From JAGOUB01 sp964640945 (GTDB lineage: Bacteria; Patescibacteriota; Gracilibacteria; Peribacterales; Peribacteraceae): a stretch of 64,000 nt of DNA. This document shows, piece by piece, positions 14,417 to 23,047 of the stretch (position 1 is its first letter; every line of letters begins with the position of its first letter). Made by a program: the position numbers and the translations under genes. A model generated the notes under the pieces. That model saw only the letters and a list, made by a program, of their open reading frames with translations. It did no database searches and was not told the origin of the DNA. The stretch lies in NCBI GenBank assembly GCA_964640945.1, contig CAZXIV010000002.1, forward strand, positions 1-64,000, given 5' to 3'.

Positions 14417-17116
14417 TCAGTGCCCCAGATTCAAGAGCGTCACTTCGATCTTCGCAAGCTTTTCCTGCATCTCCGCAAGCTTCTGTTTCTCAAAATTCAC
14501 CACCTTCTCGGGTGCTTTGGACACAAATGTCTCATCCTTCAGCTTAATCTCAGAAGACGCGATGCCCTTCTGGAGAAGCTCCTTCTCTTTGCCGAGCGCG
14601 ACTCGTTCTTTCTCCACGTCAATGAGACCCTCGAGCGAGAGATAAACCTCGATGTCCGTGAGGAACTCGCTCACGGTCTGGCCGCTCGGCGCCTTGGGCG
14701 TAAAGCTCAGCGAGGCCACCTTGGCCAAGCGCTTGATCTGGGCCTGTTGCCCCTCGAGGAGCGCGCTGTGCTTGGCGCTCACAATCGTCACGGTCACTTC
14801 CTTGGTGGGCTCCACGCTCTGAGCGGTGCGCAGGCGGCGGATGGCAGTGATCACATCAATGAGATGCTGGAGGTCGGCGTGCTCCTGGGCATACCGCGAG
14901 GCGTCGGCCTCCGGCCACGAGGCGGCGATAAGGGCACCAGCCTTGGCGGGCTTCACTTCTTCCCACAGACGCTCGGTGATGAAGGGGCAGAACGGGTGGA
15001 GCAACACGAGCAGCGTGCGCAGTGTGCCCACGAGTAACGCTGGATTGCTCTCACCCTTCGACAGCTCCAGATACCAGTCGCAGAACTCGTTCCACGTGAA
15101 GGAATAGAGGCGATCGCCGGCGTCGCTGAGGCGGTAGATTTGAAGATGATCAGTGACTTCTGTGATCACCGTATTTGTGGCTTCAATAAGCCACTTATCT
15201 GCCAGACTCTTGGCTTCATGATCAGCCTCGGTGTGCGGGTCAAAGCCTGCTTTTTCACACTCCATGAGTACGAAGCGCGAGGCGTTCCAGAGCTTGTTCA
15301 CAAAGTTGCGATAACCAGCAATTTTTTCTTCCGAGAGTTTGCTGTCAGCACCCGCACTCTGGCCGACGATCATAGAAAGGCGCAGCGCGTCGGCGCCGTA
15401 CTTGGGGATGATATCGAGCGGGTCGATCATTGTCTTAGGATCGCTCTTGCTCATCTTTTTTCCTTCCTTGGTACGCACCAAGCCGTGGAAGTACACCGTC
15501 TTGAACGGCACCTGTCCGGTGGCGTAGGTCGTCATGAGGATCATGCGCGCCACCCAGAAGAAGATAAGGTCGTAGCCCGTCTCCATCACGTTCGTGGGGT
15601 GGAACTTCTGGAAATCAGGACTCTGGGCGAGCATGTCCTTGAGGCTCAACTCGTAGTCGCGCGTCAGCTTCGGGTCGATGAGCGTGCTCCAGGTCCAGAG
15701 CGCGGACGAGAACCAGGTGTCGAGCGTGTCGGAATCTTGGACGACCGGCGAGCCGCAGAGCTCATGTTTGGTGATAGGCTCGGCGCCCACGGTGCACCAG
15801 TCGAGCGGTGTGCCGTCCTCGTTTTTGCACTTGGTGCAGTAGAACACGGGCACACGGTGGCCCCACCAGATCTGGCGAGAAACACACCAATCGCGCAGGT
15901 TATCAATCCAGGAGAAGTATGTCTTCTCGAAGCGATCCGGGATGATCTTGATGTCACCGTGGTGGACGACGTCGTGCATCACTTCCTTCAGACTCATGCG
16001 CTGGCCCTTCCACTCGACGACGGGCTTTTTCACGTCCACGAACCACTGCAGCTTGATCTGCGGCTCGATGGTGCCGCCACCGCGCGAGTTGGTCGCCTTG
16101 TTGTGCACATAGTTCTCGTCCACTTTTACGAGCAGGCCCTTCTCTTTCAGTTTCTCCACCACTGCCGGCCGAGCTTTCTCAATGTGCATACCTGCGAACT
16201 CTCCCGCCATCGGCAGGAGTTTGCCGTCGAAATCGATCACCTGCTCCTTCTCTAGACCGTGGCGCTCGGCCATCTCGAAGTCGACGGCGTCGTGCCAGGG
16301 GGTGATGGTCATGCAACCCGTGCCGAAAGCCGGATCGACGGCGGTATCTTTGAGAACCGTCGCGCGGATGGGGCCGTTGATCCATTCCAACTCGAGCGTC
16401 TGGCCGACCTGGTACTGCTTGAAGCGTTCGTCGTCGGGGTGCACCACCACGTACTTATCGCCGAACTTCGTCTCCGGACGCGAGGTGGAGATCTGGAAAG
16501 GACCGTACTGGAAGGTGTAAAACGGCGCCGTCTCTTCTTTCCACTCGATCTCATCATCCGACACGGTCGTCTGGAGCTTCGGGTCCCAGTTCACAATGCG
16601 ATGGCCGCGGTAGATGAGGCCGTCCTCTTTCATCTGGGCGAAGACCTCGTTCACTAAACGATTCAGCGACGGCTCGAAGGTGTAGCGCTCGCGGCTCCAG
16701 TCGCACGAGCTGCCCATCTTGCGCACTTGGCCGCGAATGGTCGATTTGCTCTGCTCCACGAATTTAGCGATCTCGGCCACGAGCTTGTCGCGTCCGAGCT
16801 CTTTGCGCGGATCCTTCAGGCCGCCTTCCTTCAACTGCTTGATGACGAGGTTTTCGGTGGCGATGGCAGCATGGTCCGTGCCGGGCACCCAGAGCGCCTC
16901 TTTGCCGCGCATGCGGTTGAAGCGCGTGAGGATGTCTTCGATCGCAAGCATGACCGCGTGCCCTAGGTGCAGGCTGCCCGTGGCGTTGGGCGGCGGCATG
17001 CTGATCGTGAAGGGCTCTTTCTTACTCTTGGCGTCAGCCTTGAAGGCACCGCTCTCCTCCCACATCGCATAGATGCGGTCTTCGGTCGCCTGCGGATCGT
17101 AGGCCTTATCGAGCAC
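14417..17116 (-). CDS. valS: Valine-tRNA ligase
   Basis: ValS charges tRNA-Val and edits mischarged threonine. The 899 residues show the class I HIGH-type motif in PPPNATGSLHLGHAV (HLGH at 50-53), the CP1 editing domain, the KMSKS loop near residue 555 (GKKMSKSDPKT), an anticodon-binding domain and a C-terminal coiled-coil arm. Length is normal. The GTG at 17116 follows TAAACT by exactly six bases, predicting a leaderless mRNA. The small cysteine-rich gene follows after 17 bases in the same transcript. Confidence 0.97.
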   Translation of the reverse strand: MLDKAYDPQATEDRIYAMWEESGAFKADAKSKKEPFTISMPPPNATGSLHLGHAVMLAIEDILTRFNRMRGKEALWVPGTDHAAIATENLVIKQLKEGGLKDPRKELGRDKLVAEIAKFVEQSKSTIRGQVRKMGSSCDWSRERYTFEPSLNRLVNEVFAQMKEDGLIYRGHRIVNWDPKLQTTVSDDEIEWKEETAPFYTFQYGPFQISTSRPETKFGDKYVVVHPDDERFKQYQVGQTLELEWINGPIRATVLKDTAVDPAFGTGCMTITPWHDAVDFEMAERHGLEKEQVIDFDGKLLPMAGEFAGMHIEKARPAVVEKLKEKGLLVKVDENYVHNKATNSRGGGTIEPQIKLQWFVDVKKPVVEWKGQRMSLKEVMHDVVHHGDIKIIPDRFEKTYFSWIDNLRDWCVSRQIWWGHRVPVFYCTKCKNEDGTPLDWCTVGAEPITKHELCGSPVVQDSDTLDTWFSSALWTWSTLIDPKLTRDYELSLKDMLAQSPDFQKFHPTNVMETGYDLIFFWVARMILMTTYATGQVPFKTVYFHGLVRTKEGKKMSKSDPKTMIDPLDIIPKYGADALRLSMIVGQSAGADSKLSEEKIAGYRNFVNKLWNASRFVLMECEKAGFDPHTEADHEAKSLADKWLIEATNTVITEVTDHLQIYRLSDAGDRLYSFTWNEFCDWYLELSKGESNPALLVGTLRTLLVLLHPFCPFITERLWEEVKPAKAGALIAASWPEADASRYAQEHADLQHLIDVITAIRRLRTAQSVEPTKEVTVTIVSAKHSALLEGQQAQIKRLAKVASLSFTPKAPSGQTVSEFLTDIEVYLSLEGLIDVEKERVALGKEKELLQKGIASSEIKLKDETFVSKAPEKVVNFEKQKLAEMQEKLAKIEVTLLNLGH

Positions 17117-17172
17117 GACGAGAGTTTACCGAACATCCCAGGTTCCTCCCACTCCGGAATATCTCCGGACAC

Positions 17173-17205
17173 AAAAAACGGCCGCCTTGAGGGTGGCCGT
17201 TTTTG
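17173..17205. terminator. Bidirectional intrinsic terminator
   Basis: AAAAACGGCC pairs with GGCCGTTTTT around a 11-base loop, giving a U-run in both directions. It lies upstream of valS and of the K+ channel gene, so what it terminates on either strand is not evident. Confidence 0.75.
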
Positions 17206-17323
17206 TAAATGAGAGGAAAGAGCGGAGCAGTGCCCTTTCGAGCAAGCCGGATACGTATACCAGGCTGTACACAGTCCAGGCAAGAGATTCTGGACCTAGA
17301 GCCACGCCAACCCCCGACGCATA

Positions 17324-17352
17324 CTGACAAACAGCGCTATTTCTGCTACAAT
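17324..17352 (+). promoter_or_regulatory. Promoter of the ion channel gene (leaderless)
   Basis: CTGACA (17324-17329), 17 bases, TACAAT (17347-17352), the latter preceded by TGC as in an extended -10. The expected start point is at or next to the ATG at 17360. Confidence 0.75.
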
Positions 17353-17359
17353 GAGGGGA

Positions 17360-18193
17360 ATGCGCCATTTCCGTCCCGTCGGCATCCTGGAAACACTGTC
17401 GCAGGCCTCCTACTCGGCCCTGTGTTTGTTATGGATCTTCGTCAACCTCCTCTGCACAACGTTCTACTTTGCCGCCACGCAGTGGTTCCCCGCCCATGGT
17501 CCAAGTATCGATGGGTCACTGTCCCCCTTCGAACGCCTGTGGGAAAGCAGCTACTTCAGCCTCGTGACGGCCACCACGCTCGGCTACGGCGACTTCCTGC
17601 CTCAGGGCGCCTCGAAGGCTGTGGCTGTCGCGCAGGCCGCCGTCGGCGTGCTGATCTTCGGTATTCTCATTGCCAAGCTCGTGGCGCGCCGCACTGACGC
17701 CATTATGAGCGACGTCCACCGCCTCACCTTCGAGAGCATTTTCTATCACATCCGCCAGGGCCTGTTCATCGTCCGCAAAGATTTCGACACCCTTATCCGC
17801 GATGCCGAGCACCACAACGGCCTCTCGGAACATGAATGGGAGAACCTGAGCGCCACCTACCTGCAGGCCCAGAGCCTGATTGAAGAAATATCCGACTTCT
17901 ACAATAACGGCAATGCGTATGTCATCGACCGCAAGCGCGAGGCTCTGCTCATCGACTCCGTGCAGCGCACCTTGAGCCGCCTCCTGCGACTCCTGGCCTC
18001 CCTGGACCACCGCGGCGTCGACTGGCGCGGACACCAGGACAGCGCCATTCAACTGGATGCACTCGTGAGCATTATCGATACCGTGATTCTCGTCTGGCAG
18101 AAGCGCTCCCCCAACCACACGATCGAACACTTCCGCGTCATCCTCGAGCAGCAGCAATTGCTGCGGGGGCAGACGGCAGCAAAAAACGCATAA
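17360..18193 (+). CDS. Two-transmembrane potassium-channel-type protein
   Basis: This 277-residue protein has one membrane helix (about 16-37), a pore loop with the selectivity filter TTLGYGDF near residue 75 (classical TVGYGD) and a second helix (about 85-107). These are followed by a cytoplasmic helical domain of about 165 residues unlike the RCK domains of MthK channels. It should form a tetrameric K+-selective pore. The ATG at 17351 is inside the -10 element, so the start is placed at 17360. It is monocistronic. Confidence 0.88.
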   Translation: MRHFRPVGILETLSQASYSALCLLWIFVNLLCTTFYFAATQWFPAHGPSIDGSLSPFERLWESSYFSLVTATTLGYGDFLPQGASKAVAVAQAAVGVLIFGILIAKLVARRTDAIMSDVHRLTFESIFYHIRQGLFIVRKDFDTLIRDAEHHNGLSEHEWENLSATYLQAQSLIEEISDFYNNGNAYVIDRKREALLIDSVQRTLSRLLRLLASLDHRGVDWRGHQDSAIQLDALVSIIDTVILVWQKRSPNHTIEHFRVILEQQQLLRGQTAAKNA

Positions 18194-18216
18194 AAAAACC
18201 CTGCCGGTTGGCAGGG
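18192..18216 (-). terminator. Terminator of the gene at 18247-18609
   Basis: On the minus strand CCCTGCC pairs with GGCAGGG over a 4-base loop, followed by TTTTTTT. It lies between the convergent channel gene and the small exported protein gene. Confidence 0.85.
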
Positions 18217-18246
18217 GGAACTGGGCGACCAGTTCGATGAGAGTTA

Positions 18247-18609
18247 TTATTCCACCGGCCCGCTCTCGTTGAGCTGGCTGACTTGGCCGGCATTCAACTT
18301 GAAGCGACCGTCGATTTTGCCGCACTGATGGATGACGAACATCCCGTTCGTCTTTTCCCGACGGACGACGTGAAACTCCGGACTGTGGACCACTTCGTAC
18401 TGCGGCTTGTGGTCGAGCGGGCCCATGACACGATACGTGCCATCCGGCAGGGCCGTGATTTCCCGAGCCACCAGGCCGTTTTTTTCCAACGCGGACATCT
18501 TGTCCGTCAGTCGATTCGCTGTGATGGAAGCCGACACCCCCATCGCGACTGCCAGGAACATCCCGACACAGAGAAATGCGAGCAATAGGGTGAGAGACGT
18601 ACGACGCAT
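18247..18609 (-). CDS. Small membrane-anchored or secreted protein, unknown
   Basis: The 120-residue protein starts MRRTSLTLLLAFLCVGMFLA, a signal anchor (about 5-27), followed by a charged soluble domain of about 90 residues with one cysteine. ATG 18609 is preferred over 18630 because an AGGAG lies seven bases upstream. It has its own promoter and terminator. I do not recognise the family. Confidence 0.7.
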   Translation of the reverse strand: MRRTSLTLLLAFLCVGMFLAVAMGVSASITANRLTDKMSALEKNGLVAREITALPDGTYRVMGPLDHKPQYEVVHSPEFHVVRREKTNGMFVIHQCGKIDGRFKLNAGQVSQLNESGPVE

Positions 18610-18658
18610 GATTCGCTCCTGTGGTTTCAAAGGAACACGGACTGTGTTCTTAAAACAT

Positions 18659-18687
18659 ATTAAAGAATTTTATTTAAATACTGTCAA
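18659..18687 (-). promoter_or_regulatory. Promoter of the gene at 18247-18609
   Basis: On the minus strand TTGACA (18682-18687), 17 bases, then TTTAAT (18659-18664) in an AT-rich stretch. Leader length is about 45 bases and contains the AGGAG ribosome site. Confidence 0.75.
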
Positions 18688-18737
18688 TAGCCCCGAATCT
18701 TACGATCCAGGGCTATATGAGGTCCTATATCGACTTC

Positions 18738-20957
18738 TTACCGGCGGAAACCGCCACCGCCTCCCGGTCCGCGGCGCGGGCCGCCGAAGCCACCACCACC
18801 GCTGCGGGGAGGAGCTACGGACATGCCCTCCGGGGGCGGCGTCATCTGGCGCAGCGACATGCGCGTGCGGCCTTCGACGGCGTCGAACTCGATGCATTTG
18901 GCTTCCACCTCCTGGCCGACCTGGAGCACGTCCTCGACGCTCTCGGTGCGCTTCCACTGGAGCTCAGAGATGTGGATCATCGCGTCCTTGCCCTTGAGGA
19001 ATTCCACGATGGCACCGGTGCCGTCGATGATGCGCACCACCTTGCAGTGGTACACCTTGCCGACCTCGGGCTTGGCGACGATGCCCTCAATCCACTCCTT
19101 GGCCTTCTGCATCGACTCGCCGTTGGTAGCCGTGACGAAGATGAGGCCGCTGTCGTCGATATCAATCTCGACGTTGAGCTCGCCCGTGATCTTCTGGATA
19201 GTCTCGCCACCCTTGCCGATAACGAGGCGGATGTCTTCGGGGTTGATGGTGATGGTCTCGATGCGCGGCGCATAGGGCGAGAGCTCCTTGCGCGGCTCGG
19301 GGATGGCAACGAGCATCTTGGCGAGGATGAACGCGCGACCGACCTTGGCCTTCTCAAGTGCATCAATAAAGACGGAATCGGGGAGACCCTTGATCTTGAT
19401 GTCCATTTGGATGGCCGTGACGCCCTGAGCGGTGCCGGTCACCTTAAAGTCCATATCGCCGCCGAAGTCCTCCTCATCCTGCAGGTCGGAGAGCACGACG
19501 TACTTGCCCTTCGCTTCGTCGGACATGAGTCCGAGTGCGATGGCCGAAACCGGAGCCGAAATCGGCACGCCGGCCGCCATGAGGGCGAGGGTGGAACCGC
19601 AGGCCGCCGCCATAGACGACGAACCGTTGCTTTCTAAAATCTCCGTCACGACGCGGATGGTGTAGGGGAAATCTTCCTCCTTCGGGAGCACGGGCTCGAG
19701 GCCGCGCTGGGCCAGGTTGCCGTGGCCAATCTCGCGGTTGCCCACCATCAGGCGGTTGCTCGTCTCACCCACCGAGAACGGCGGGAAGTTGTAGTGATGC
19801 ATGTAACGGAGCTTGTGCTCACCCACCATGCCCTCAACGATCTGCTTGTCGCCGGGCGAACCGAGCGTGACCGTCACCAGGCCCTGCGTCTCGCCACGCT
19901 GGAAGAGCGCAGAACCGTGAACGCGGCTGGGTAGGAAGTCGACGGCGCAGGTGATCTCGCGGATCTCGTCGGGCTTGCGGCCGCTCATGCGGGTGCCCTC
20001 TTCGAGTACCAAGCGGCGCACTTCGCCCTTGATGACCTTGTCGGCGATGTCCTTGGCATTGGCGTAGAGTTTCTTGAGCGTCTCATCATCGCCGGCGGGA
20101 CCGAACTTCTCTTCGAGCTTGGCCTTGGCCTCCTCCATGATGCCGTTGAAGATCTTGCGGCGGACGAGCTTGTCGAGGGGCTTCTTCACGGCGTCGTTGA
20201 CGGTCGGGAGGGCCCAGGCCTTGAGGTACTGGTAAGCCTCTTCGTGACTGTAGGCCGGGTCAATTTCGAACTTCGTCTTACCCAGTTCCTTCTGCACGGT
20301 AGCGAAGAATTCCGCGATCTTCTGGGCCCACTTCTTGCCGAACGCAATAGCCTTCACAATCTCGGCCTCGGGCACCTGGTTGGCGCCGGCTTCGATCATA
20401 ACCACACGCTCGAGCGAGGCCGTCACGAACATATCGAGGTCAGCCTTGGTGCGAGCTTCGACCGTAGGGTTTAAGACCAGTTCGCCGCCGATCAGGCCGA
20501 CGCGGACCGTGCCGAGGGGACCGTCGCAGGGGCAGTCGCTGATGGCGACCGAGAGGTTGGCGGCATTGGCGGCCACGATGTCGTGCTCGTTCTCATAGTC
20601 ATACGAAAGAACCGTGCACATCACCTGGATGTCGTTGCGGATGTGTTTGGGGAACATCGGGCGCAGTCCGCGGTCGATGACGCGGCCGAGGAGGACGTAG
20701 TCATCACCAGGACGACCTTCGCGCTTGCGGAAGCGGGAACCGGCAATCTTGCCGCCGGCGTAGAACTTCTCCTGGTAGACCACCTGCAGGGGCAGGAAGT
20801 CGACGCCGTCGCGCGGCTTGGCGCTGACGGTGGTGGTGCCGAGCGCGACGGTATCGCCCATCTTGCAGATGATGGAACCGTTCGCCTGGCGGGCGATTTG
20901 GCCGGTCTCAACGACAAGTTTCTTGTCGCCGAGCTCCAGCGTGAACTGTTTAGACAT
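18738..20957 (-). CDS. pnp: Polyribonucleotide nucleotidyltransferase (PNPase)
   Basis: PNPase degrades RNA 3' to 5' with phosphate and can add tails. ATG 20957 (MSKQFTLELGDKK) gives 739 residues; an upstream in-frame extension to 21089 runs through non-coding leader and is rejected. Two RNase PH domains are separated by a helical domain, then a KH domain (VIGKGGETIQKITGE) and an S1 domain (GKVYHCKVVRIIDGTGAIVEF). The tail is a Gly/Arg/Pro-rich stretch of about 30 residues ending GGGGGFRR, which may bind RNA. The leader before the gene contains short hairpins that could serve autoregulation. It lies downstream of rpsO, as in many bacteria. Confidence 0.96.
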   Translation of the reverse strand: MSKQFTLELGDKKLVVETGQIARQANGSIICKMGDTVALGTTTVSAKPRDGVDFLPLQVVYQEKFYAGGKIAGSRFRKREGRPGDDYVLLGRVIDRGLRPMFPKHIRNDIQVMCTVLSYDYENEHDIVAANAANLSVAISDCPCDGPLGTVRVGLIGGELVLNPTVEARTKADLDMFVTASLERVVMIEAGANQVPEAEIVKAIAFGKKWAQKIAEFFATVQKELGKTKFEIDPAYSHEEAYQYLKAWALPTVNDAVKKPLDKLVRRKIFNGIMEEAKAKLEEKFGPAGDDETLKKLYANAKDIADKVIKGEVRRLVLEEGTRMSGRKPDEIREITCAVDFLPSRVHGSALFQRGETQGLVTVTLGSPGDKQIVEGMVGEHKLRYMHHYNFPPFSVGETSNRLMVGNREIGHGNLAQRGLEPVLPKEEDFPYTIRVVTEILESNGSSSMAAACGSTLALMAAGVPISAPVSAIALGLMSDEAKGKYVVLSDLQDEEDFGGDMDFKVTGTAQGVTAIQMDIKIKGLPDSVFIDALEKAKVGRAFILAKMLVAIPEPRKELSPYAPRIETITINPEDIRLVIGKGGETIQKITGELNVEIDIDDSGLIFVTATNGESMQKAKEWIEGIVAKPEVGKVYHCKVVRIIDGTGAIVEFLKGKDAMIHISELQWKRTESVEDVLQVGQEVEAKCIEFDAVEGRTRMSLRQMTPPPEGMSVAPPRSGGGGFGGPRRGPGGGGGFRR

Positions 20958-21111
20958 ACGAATATGGGGGAAAGGAAGCGACGCAAGCGCGTCAGTCTCC
21001 CTGTCCCGCCATAGATGCACATACGAATCCCCGGACGGGAACTCAGACGTACACCCACGGGTGCAACGGAAGACCACAGAAGAGTACATGAATTATCCCA
21101 TTTTGACCACC

Positions 21112-21267
21112 AAAAAAGGCCCCGGATCGCTCCGGGGCACAGGGGTTTTCCATACCATTCAGCCTATTGAGCCGTCGACATGGGACCACCGTGTCTTCCG
21201 TCGCCGTAGGACTGTCCATAAGCATGGAGCTTGGAGAGAACGCAGCCAAAGACAACCGCCTTTGACG
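21112..21267 (-). ncRNA. Candidate small transcript between rpsO and pnp
   Basis: A minus-strand promoter at 21274-21302 (TTGGCT-N17-TAGAAT) and a strong terminator at 21112-21138 (GCCCCGG/CCGGGGC plus TTTTTT) bracket about 155 bases. Within it the frames are short: one ends YGDGRHGGPMSTAQ but lacks a good start. It may be a small RNA, a leader for a tiny peptide, or an attenuated start of the pnp message. With the pnp leader (20958-21111) and the rpsO terminator, this accounts for the 402-base gap between rpsO and pnp. Confidence 0.4.
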
Positions 21268-21300
21268 CGCGGGATTCTATGATCCGACTGCGGAAAAGCC

Positions 21301-21332
21301 AATAAAAACGCCACCCCTCGCGGGACGGCGTT
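21301..21332 (-). terminator. Terminator of rpsO
   Basis: On the minus strand AACGCC pairs with GGCGTT around an inner short stem, followed by a T-rich run. It lies 28 bases after rpsO. Confidence 0.75.
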
Positions 21333-21359
21333 CTTGGAATCAACCGTGGGAACGGGGAG

Positions 21360-21629
21360 TTATTTCTTGAGCTTGTTCTTCTCGAGCACATCCTGGTAGT
21401 GCGTCGGATTCTCGCGCTGGAGATACTTGAGCAGATCGCGGCGCTGGGCGACCTTGCCGAGGAGTCCGCGGCGGGCGGAGTGATCCTTCTTGTGCGACTG
21501 GAGGTGGCCGGTGAGCTCTTCGATCTCCTTGGTAAGCAGGCGAACCTGCACCGAGGGGGAACCGGTATCCTTCTTGTGAGTCTGACTCTGTTCGATGAGC
21601 TTCTTCTTCGCCTTCTGCTTGAGGGCCAT
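21360..21629 (-). CDS. rpsO: 30S ribosomal protein S15
   Basis: S15 binds the central domain of 16S rRNA early in small-subunit assembly. The 89 residues starting MALKQKAKKKLIEQ match the family length and include the conserved DTGSPSVQVRLLT and HKKDHSARRGLLGKVAQRR segments. The in-frame upstream extension to 21908 crosses the promoter and is rejected. Transcribed from 21715-21742 with a leader of about 80 bases, which may be the autoregulatory site usual for rpsO. Confidence 0.97.
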   Translation of the reverse strand: MALKQKAKKKLIEQSQTHKKDTGSPSVQVRLLTKEIEELTGHLQSHKKDHSARRGLLGKVAQRRDLLKYLQRENPTHYQDVLEKNKLKK

Positions 21630-21714
21630 AAGATTAAGGGGGAAGGAGGACGCGAAAGGAATCCTTGCCGAGCCATGGGGGCCAAACGCCACCCGTAGCA
21701 CGGACGTGAGGGCA

Positions 21715-21742
21715 ATTCTAAGGAGACGAACTGGGAAATCAA
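21715..21742 (-). promoter_or_regulatory. Promoter of rpsO
   Basis: Minus strand: TTGATT (21737-21742), 16 bases, TAGAAT (21715-21720). It has the same -10 and spacing as the rplJ promoter. Confidence 0.75.
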
Positions 21743-21824
21743 GGTAGGCAATGAATTTATGGCCAAAGGAAGAGCAAAAAATCGACACTAGTGGACCTTC
21801 GTCCACCCGTGGTACGATGCCGCC

Positions 21825-23042
21825 ATGACCCCCATCGAGATCGTCCTCAGCGTTGCCATGGTCGCCGTTGTCGGCGCCATGATCTGGAAGATGCGCTCCC
21901 CCGCCCAAGGCGGAAGCTCTGCGGAGTTAGAACGTGAAAACGCCAAGCTGCACGCCACCTTGGAACAAGCCCAGAAGGAGGTAGGCAAGCTGCAAAGCGA
22001 ATTGGAAGCACAGAAGGGCGAATACAAGGAGCTGCAAGGTAAGGGCAAGCAGCTCGACGTGCAGTTCACCGAAGTGAAGAATAACCTGGAGCATGCCAAG
22101 AAGGACGCCGAGGAGTTGCAGAAAAAGTTGGCCAAGCACGAGGCCGCCGCCGAGCGCCACGAGAAGGAGCGAGCCACCGAGCTACAGAAACTGGAGGCGG
22201 CCAAGCAGAGCCTGGACCAGGAGCGCCAGCGCGTTATCCGGGAGGATGAGGAGGCCCTCGCGCTCGCCGAGGCGAACCGCGACCGCATTTGGAACGAGCA
22301 CGAGAAGAACGTGGTCGCGATGATGCAGAGCCTCTGCAAACAACCGCAGTATGCCTTCACATGCTACTCAAACACCGACCTGCCCGAGGGCTTCGACGGC
22401 AGCCTGAAGCCTGACGTGCTGATTGAGTTTCTCGACCAGTATGTCATCTTCGACGCCAAGAAATCGAAGAGTGAGAGTCTCTCGACCTACATCAACAACA
22501 CCGTGAAGGCGACGGTAACCAAGGTGAAGAAAAACCCGAAGATCGCCACCATGATCTTCCTGGTGGTGCCGAGCGAGGCCATTTCGGAGCTCAGGGCGCA
22601 CCATGCCGTGCACGACGGCTACACCTTCTACGTCATCTCACCCGAGGCGCTCGCGCCCATCCTCGCCAGCCTCAAACAAATCACCAATTACGAAGCTTTC
22701 GAAGGCATTGACCCGCAGCAGCGCGAGAACATCGTGCAGTTGATCGCCGAATACGACTTCCACATCAACTTCCGCAACGCCGCCGACCTTGTCATCTCGA
22801 AGATGGGCACTGAGCTTCTCAAAAAGGCCGAGCGCCTGGACCCGGCCATGACGGCCGAGATCACTCAACGCAAGCAGCCGATGAACGCCAAAGTGGCAAT
22901 CGCCGCCGGAGAGCTTCGTCGCCTGGTGGGTTCAGCCGCCGAACAGGTGACGACTATTGATGAACTCTCCTCGCCGCGCGCGCTGGTAGATGGCGCCCTG
23001 GTGAAGGCCGTCAAAAGCGCCGTCACCTCGAAAGAGGACTGA
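21825..23042 (+). CDS. RmuC-like coiled-coil protein with nuclease-type domain
   Basis: The 405-residue protein has an N-terminal membrane helix (about 5-22), a coiled coil (about 30-160) and a C-terminal domain with KPDVLIEF...YVIFDAKKSKS, where the D...DxK arrangement resembles the PD-(D/E)xK core of RmuC proteins. RmuC limits some DNA rearrangements. The family match is moderate because the order of motifs fits but overall similarity was judged by eye. TACGAT ends six bases before the ATG (leaderless). It is followed after five bases by pcrA, which supports a genome-maintenance role. Confidence 0.75.
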   Translation: MTPIEIVLSVAMVAVVGAMIWKMRSPAQGGSSAELERENAKLHATLEQAQKEVGKLQSELEAQKGEYKELQGKGKQLDVQFTEVKNNLEHAKKDAEELQKKLAKHEAAAERHEKERATELQKLEAAKQSLDQERQRVIREDEEALALAEANRDRIWNEHEKNVVAMMQSLCKQPQYAFTCYSNTDLPEGFDGSLKPDVLIEFLDQYVIFDAKKSKSESLSTYINNTVKATVTKVKKNPKIATMIFLVVPSEAISELRAHHAVHDGYTFYVISPEALAPILASLKQITNYEAFEGIDPQQRENIVQLIAEYDFHINFRNAADLVISKMGTELLKKAERLDPAMTAEITQRKQPMNAKVAIAAGELRRLVGSAAEQVTTIDELSSPRALVDGALVKAVKSAVTSKED

Positions 23043-23047
23043 AGTCC

